Shown here one piece after another: positions 63,345-64,000 of a stretch of DNA of 64,000 nt. Source of the DNA: Sulfurospirillum sp. (GTDB lineage: Bacteria; Campylobacterota; Campylobacteria; Campylobacterales; Sulfurospirillaceae). Position 1 is the first letter of the stretch. Every line of letters begins with the position of its first letter. The stretch is from assembly GCA_014859685.1 (NCBI GenBank), contig JACUTU010000003.1, forward strand, positions 124,001 to 188,000, read 5' to 3'. Below the pieces are notes generated by a model that searched no databases, was not told where the DNA came from, and saw only the letters and a program-made list of their open reading frames with translations. A program made the translations under genes and the position numbers.

Positions 63345-63761
63345 TTGAAAAGAGTACTCATAATTTTGCCATTGTGTTTGGCATCATTGCAAGCAGGAGC
63401 GTTTAGCCCACAAGTACAGGGCTACATACAAGAGTTGAAAGCTGAAGTTAAAAAGACAGATCCTAGTTTTAGCGATTTTAGTATTGAGCGAGGGAAAGAG
63501 GTTTTTACAAGCGTACATGTAGGTAAAAAAGGTGAAAAAATCTCTTGTACAAGTTGTCATAACGCCAATCTTAGGGATAAAGGTGAAAATGTTCATACGG
63601 CAAAAATGATTGAGCCACTTTCGCCAAGTGCAAATCCAGCAAGACTTACAAAGCTCAAAGATGTACAAAAATGGTTGCGTCGTAATTTTAACGATGTTTA
63701 TAATAACGACGGAACAGCGCTTCAAAGAGGCGATGTTTTGTATTATATCAATGCAAATTAG
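63345..63761 (+). CDS. DUF1924 c-type cytochrome (SHP-like)
   Basis: Periplasmic monoheme cytochrome of 138 residues: signal peptide (about 1-18), one heme site CTSCHN at about 65-70 in EKISCTSCHNANLRDKGENV, and a conserved Trp/Arg/Asn/Asp-rich end (QKWLRRNFNDVY) typical of DUF1924, the family of the oxygen-binding cytochrome SHP of Rhodobacter. The start is TTG with AGGAGAGA upstream. A diheme cytochrome gene follows after 10 bases, the usual SHP-DHC arrangement. In such clusters a cytochrome b561 gene often follows; it would lie beyond the window. Confidence 0.85.
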   Translation: MKRVLIILPLCLASLQAGAFSPQVQGYIQELKAEVKKTDPSFSDFSIERGKEVFTSVHVGKKGEKISCTSCHNANLRDKGENVHTAKMIEPLSPSANPARLTKLKDVQKWLRRNFNDVYNNDGTALQRGDVLYYINAN

Positions 63762-63771
63762 GACTTTGGAT

Positions 63772-64000
63772 ATGAAAAAATTATTTATGTTAATGTTTAT
63801 AAGTGCAAGTTTTATGTGGGCTGGTGGTCTCAAACCTGTGGATAATGTATTGTATCAAGAAGAGTGTGGCAGTTGTCATTTTGCTTTTCAGCCTGGTTTG
63901 CTCCCATCTCGTTCTTGGGAAGTGATGATGGGCAAACTTACAGATCATTTTGGAGTAGACGCTTCTTTGGACGCACCTACCATGCAAACGCTACTTACTT
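63772..64000 (+). CDS. Diheme cytochrome c (DHC type), 3' truncated by the window
   Basis: Frame open to the end of the window, 76 residues seen: signal peptide (about 1-17, LFMLMFISASFMWA), first heme site CGSCHF in YQEECGSCHFAFQPG, and LPSRSWEVMMGKLTDHFG, which is characteristic of the DHC partner of SHP cytochromes. A second heme site is expected beyond base 64000. It lies 10 bases after the DUF1924 gene, so they are co-transcribed. Probable role: passing electrons from the membrane to SHP. Confidence 0.85.
   Translation, partial: MKKLFMLMFISASFMWAGGLKPVDNVLYQEECGSCHFAFQPGLLPSRSWEVMMGKLTDHFGVDASLDAPTMQTLLT

Larger units (their letters stand above)
1430..63526. repeat. Dispersed over-represented palindrome TACATGTA / TTACATGTAA
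   Basis: By hand I count about 28 copies of TACATGTA and 12 of TTACATGTAA spread along the window (for example near 1430, 2101, 2840, 9630, 13850, 15490, 20826, 24608, 29469, 34992, 35117, 40173, 44012, 44136, 45529, 56580, 59472, 63518). At about 35% GC roughly 2 and fewer than 1 are expected. Nearly all are inside genes on both strands and they are read in all codon phases (Leu-His-Val, Thr-Cys, Tyr-Met). Confidence 0.75.

Noticed and set aside
1-64000. tRNA, rRNA, CRISPR arrays, prophage or insertion-sequence genes
   Set aside because: No clover-leaf-like or repeat-spacer pattern, transposase or integrase was seen; the intergenic spaces are almost all under 150 bases.

Overview
The window looks like chromosomal backbone of a member of the Campylobacterota (Epsilonproteobacteria), probably a free-living Sulfurimonas- or Sulfurospirillum-type organism; the genus is inference. 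The DNA is AT-rich and very gene-dense, with many 1-35 bp gene overlaps and many TTG/GTG starts. Diagnostic points: a 14-gene nuo operon in which NuoE and NuoF are replaced by short proteins with no visible NADH/FMN site (18457-19470); a UbiA-family prenyltransferase of the menaquinone MqnP type; DUF2393 and DUF6115 proteins; small c-type cytochromes; and Aer/CetB-type PAS proteins paired with methyl-accepting proteins. I saw no rRNA, tRNA, CRISPR array, prophage or intact insertion sequence.

Layout. 1-5.1 kb: end of a PII gene, a non-coding element bounded by an inverted repeat (356-515), a ZIP metal transporter, pyrC, and an overlapping response regulator / histidine kinase / PilZ chain. 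5.1-8.4 kb (minus strand): a polar amino-acid ABC transporter whose permease has an extra periplasmic domain, then a secreted Cys protein and a small cytochrome c. 8.5-15.4 kb: DMT exporter, lipoprotein, endonuclease IV, a FadL-FadD fatty-acid uptake/activation pair and an AAA ATPase. 15.5-29.3 kb: nuoA-N, closed by a good terminator. 29.4-35.4 kb: a TPR envelope protein, miaA, mqnP-like gene, two unknowns and a divergent uracil-DNA glycosylase. 35.3-48.2 kb: a signalling-rich stretch (PAS-GGDEF-EAL protein, decayed periplasmic-binding-protein gene, two PAS + MCP gene pairs) interleaved with moaA, moeA, rsmE, rpmE and rsmI. 48.3-64 kb: rlmB, a RodZ-like protein, aminotransferase, hom, yraN, trxA-orf-trxB, dapB, purF, a radical SAM protein, tandem DUF2393 genes, hisIE, an SPFH protein, ilvE, trxC-like, bcp, and the start of a DUF1924 / diheme cytochrome cluster.

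How it fits together. The nuo complex presumably feeds the menaquinone pool from a donor other than NADH. Small cytochromes, a BCP peroxiredoxin and two thioredoxins handle redox stress. Taxis and c-di-GMP proteins carrying the same PAS subtype probably read redox or energy state.

Most notable observations: (1) the palindrome TACATGTA, and especially TTACATGTAA, is far more frequent than base composition predicts and is used in all codon frames, so it looks like a genome-wide DNA-level motif; (2) two overlapping PAS/MCP gene pairs plus a third copy of the same PAS type fused to GGDEF-EAL; (3) a 160-bp element with a 15-bp imperfect terminal inverted repeat at 356-515; (4) a periplasmic-binding-protein pseudogene with both a stop codon and a frameshift. 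All counts were made by hand.
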